Shown here: positions 63,401 through 64,000 of the stretch, piece after piece
Layout of the letters: each line of letters opens with the position of its first letter
How positions within the stretch are numbered: position 1 is the first letter of the stretch
Origin: Syntrophotaleaceae bacterium
Lineage (GTDB): Bacteria; Desulfobacterota; Desulfuromonadia; Desulfuromonadales; Syntrophotaleaceae
Direction: 5' to 3'
Length of the DNA stretch: 64,000 nucleotides
NCBI GenBank assembly: GCA_041390365.1
Contig: JAWKQB010000003.1
Span: forward strand, 1-64,000
The notes under the pieces: model-generated
Database searches by the model: none
What the model was told of the DNA's origin: nothing
Seen by the model: only the letters and a program-made list of their open reading frames with translations
Translations under genes and position numbers: made by a program

Positions 63401-63731
63401 CGGAGTCTTCATGCTGCTCTATCTCGATCTGGCCTATGAGAAGGCCAAAAAGGAAGGGCGTCTGCGCAGCCGGGAAGAGCTGCAGAGCGCCATTCTCGAC
63501 GGAGCGGTCAAGCGGATCCGGCCGAAGTTCATGACCGTAGCCACCACCTTTTTCGGGCTCTTGCCGATCATGTGGGCCCTGGGCACGGGAGCCGACGTGA
63601 TGAAACGGATTGCCGCACCCATGGTCGGAGGCATCTTCACCTCCTTTTTGCTGGAGCTGCTCGTATATCCGGTGATCTACGAGATCTGGAAGTGGCACTC
63701 CGAGGTGAAAAAGCAGCGTCTTGCGGGATGA
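60468..63731 (+). CDS. CusA/CzcA-family heavy-metal RND efflux pump
   Basis: A 1087-aa inner-membrane proton-driven pump with 12 membrane segments in the RND pattern. Family segments are VPLDAVPDLSDTQVIIYSRW, EFMPPLDEGTILYMPSTMPG, the charged relay in GGIAIAIGAMSDAAIVVVEQ and GVDAETGVFMLLYLDLAYEK. The HME1-type wording fits monovalent Cu/Ag export (CusA) more than Zn/Co (CzcA); GRIEMLTTGMRTPVGLKISG is the segment carrying one of the CusA methionines. I place the start at MINRIIDFS (60468); ATG 60447 is also open. No outer-membrane CusC partner is in the window. Confidence 0.93.
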   Translation: MINRIIDFSVNNRFIVLFLVAVACITGWWSMTRVPLDAVPDLSDTQVIIYSRWNQSPDIIEDQVTYPIVTAMLGAPGVKTVRGLSDFGYSYVYVIFEDGTDIYWARSRTLEYLSGVLPSLPDGVKTELGPDATGLGWVFQYALVDESGKHSLAELRSLQDWYLRYHLKSVPGVAEVAPVGGFRKQYQVNLDPNRLQAYNIPISRVTEAVQAGNSEVGGRVIEFGGTEYMVRGRGYARSTSDFENILLSTTENGTPILIKDVGQVVHGPDMRRGVTDLDGTGEVVSGIIVMRQGQNALEVIDKVKTKIREIEPGLPAGVKVVPIYDRSELIHDAIDTLKKTLTHEIILVVGVILLFLWHIPSGIIPAITIPAAILISFILFKMMGVTANIMSLGGIAIAIGAMSDAAIVVVEQTHKKLEEWEREGRKTDYRPIIVAAVKEVAGPSFFALLVIAVSFFPVFALEDQEGRLFKPLAYTKNFSMICAALLAITLDPALRLTFMNLRDFRFRPLWLSRGVNSLFGGTIHSEDKHPISRILIRLYQPAAEWALRHKMAVLSITLGLILVTTPVFLKLGTEFMPPLDEGTILYMPSTMPGISIAEAQKLLQVTDRIIKEFPEVDRVLGKAGRAETSTDPAPLSMLETVITLKPKSEWRAVDTWYSSWAPDWLKSILRRFTPDHISSEQLISEMSVALQLPGLANGWTMPVKGRIEMLTTGMRTPVGLKISGADVGVIEEIGTQIEKVLPPVRGTRTVFAERTGSGHFLDINWDRKQLAFYGLTVDQAQTVVQKAIGGVNVTTTVEGRARYPVNVRYQRDFRDDLEALGQVLVSAPGGQRQIPISQLADIRAASGPGMIRNENGLLTGYVFVDITGRDPKSYIEEADVLIREQVRVPQGYAVSWSGQYEAMERISERLKIVIPLTLALIFLLLYINTRSTVKTLIVLLAVPFSAIGVIWLLYFLGYNMSIGVWVGLIALLGVDAETGVFMLLYLDLAYEKAKKEGRLRSREELQSAILDGAVKRIRPKFMTVATTFFGLLPIMWALGTGADVMKRIAAPMVGGIFTSFLLELLVYPVIYEIWKWHSEVKKQRLAG

Positions 63732-63756
63732 TGACGGGCGGTCGCTCGTCTCATCC

Positions 63757-64000
63757 TCAAGCCGGAAATGCCACGGCACGCAGCTCGGCCAGCAGATTGT
63801 CCTCTATGTCGATAACCCCGCCGGCAATATGCCGGCGGGTCAGCGCCGTACCCCTCTCACCCGGCACGAAGATTTCGGTCACTCCAGGCAGTTTTCGGGT
63901 TTCCTTGACCCTCTGCACCAGCCGGGTGACGTTCTCCAGGAACAGCTCGCGGTCGCCGAGCAGTCCCGGATCGATGGCGAACAGCAGATGGCCCCAGTTG
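63757..64000 (-). CDS. Ldh-family (malate/L-lactate/ureidoglycolate) dehydrogenase, C-terminal end
   Basis: Only the last 81 codons are inside the window; the gene begins beyond base 64000. The translated end NWGHLLFAIDPGLLGDRELF followed by KLPGVTEIFVPGERGTALTRR matches the C-terminal segment of the NAD(P)-dependent Ldh family (MdhG-like), where GHL.IAIDP and VPGE are characteristic. It is convergent with the CusA-like gene, 25 bases away. Substrate cannot be told from this fragment. Confidence 0.8.
   Translation of the reverse strand, partial: NWGHLLFAIDPGLLGDRELFLENVTRLVQRVKETRKLPGVTEIFVPGERGTALTRRHIAGGVIDIEDNLLAELRAVAFPA

Overview
The window reads as a GC-rich chromosome segment from a Desulfuromonadales-type bacterium (Geobacter/Desulfuromonas/Geothermobacter relatives). 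This is inferred from gene content: an OmpB-like multicopper oxidase lipoprotein with thrombospondin type 3 repeats, a glycogen/alpha-glucan cluster with GH57, GH13 and a GalT-like uridylyltransferase, a DUF748 envelope protein, an orphan CHASE4 histidine kinase and abundant intergenic palindromic repeats. No species can be named from sequence alone.

Region 1 (1-7.7 kb) is the right-hand part of a mobile element whose left end lies outside the window. All its genes run on the minus strand. One operon (7191 to 4325) encodes a small protein, a DUF2924 protein, a serine recombinase and an HTH protein, the last three joined by 4-base ATGA overlaps. A second (4091 to 1178) encodes a LexA-type self-cleaving repressor, with a near-consensus promoter containing a perfect operator palindrome, followed by two overlapping genes of unknown function. 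A third segment holds a 110-aa hypothetical gene and a partial sigma factor. A structured module of about 118 bp is present twice, upstream of the sigma gene and upstream of the recombinase operon. The element abuts a tRNA-Asn gene (7701-7776).

Region 2 (7.9-28 kb) is housekeeping chromosome: DUF748 protein, 2-oxoglutarate dehydrogenase E1 and E2 (sucAB), moaE, a thioredoxin reductase with an extra C-terminal CxxC, the large glutamate synthase subunit, elbB, an XRE-cupin regulator, a HAD hydrolase, rluD, pgeF, a small HNH protein and a secreted alpha/beta hydrolase.

Region 3 (27.6-39.6 kb, minus strand) is a glycogen/alpha-glucan cluster: single-domain response regulator, NTP-transferase/phosphomannomutase-like fusion, GH57 amylase, galT-like gene, very large GH13 protein, glgA, small acidic protein and alpha/beta hydrolase.

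Region 4 (39.7-54.2 kb) holds a radical SAM protein, a Rep-type helicase, a FAS1 protein, two small membrane proteins, an M23 peptidase, a secreted cytidine-deaminase-fold protein, a CHASE4 histidine kinase, a yajD/glycosyltransferase/Mur-ligase cluster and selO.

Region 5 (54.2-64 kb) is a metal locus: a long AT-rich leader, a multicopper oxidase lipoprotein, then a CusB-like adaptor with two C-terminal YHS domains overlapping a CusA-like pump, and the C-terminal end of an Ldh-family dehydrogenase at the right edge.

At least five intergenic repeat families are visible, including three copies of a GTTGTC-rich element within 13 kb. The best candidates for undescribed biology are the LexA-controlled two-gene module and the duplicated structured module in the mobile element.
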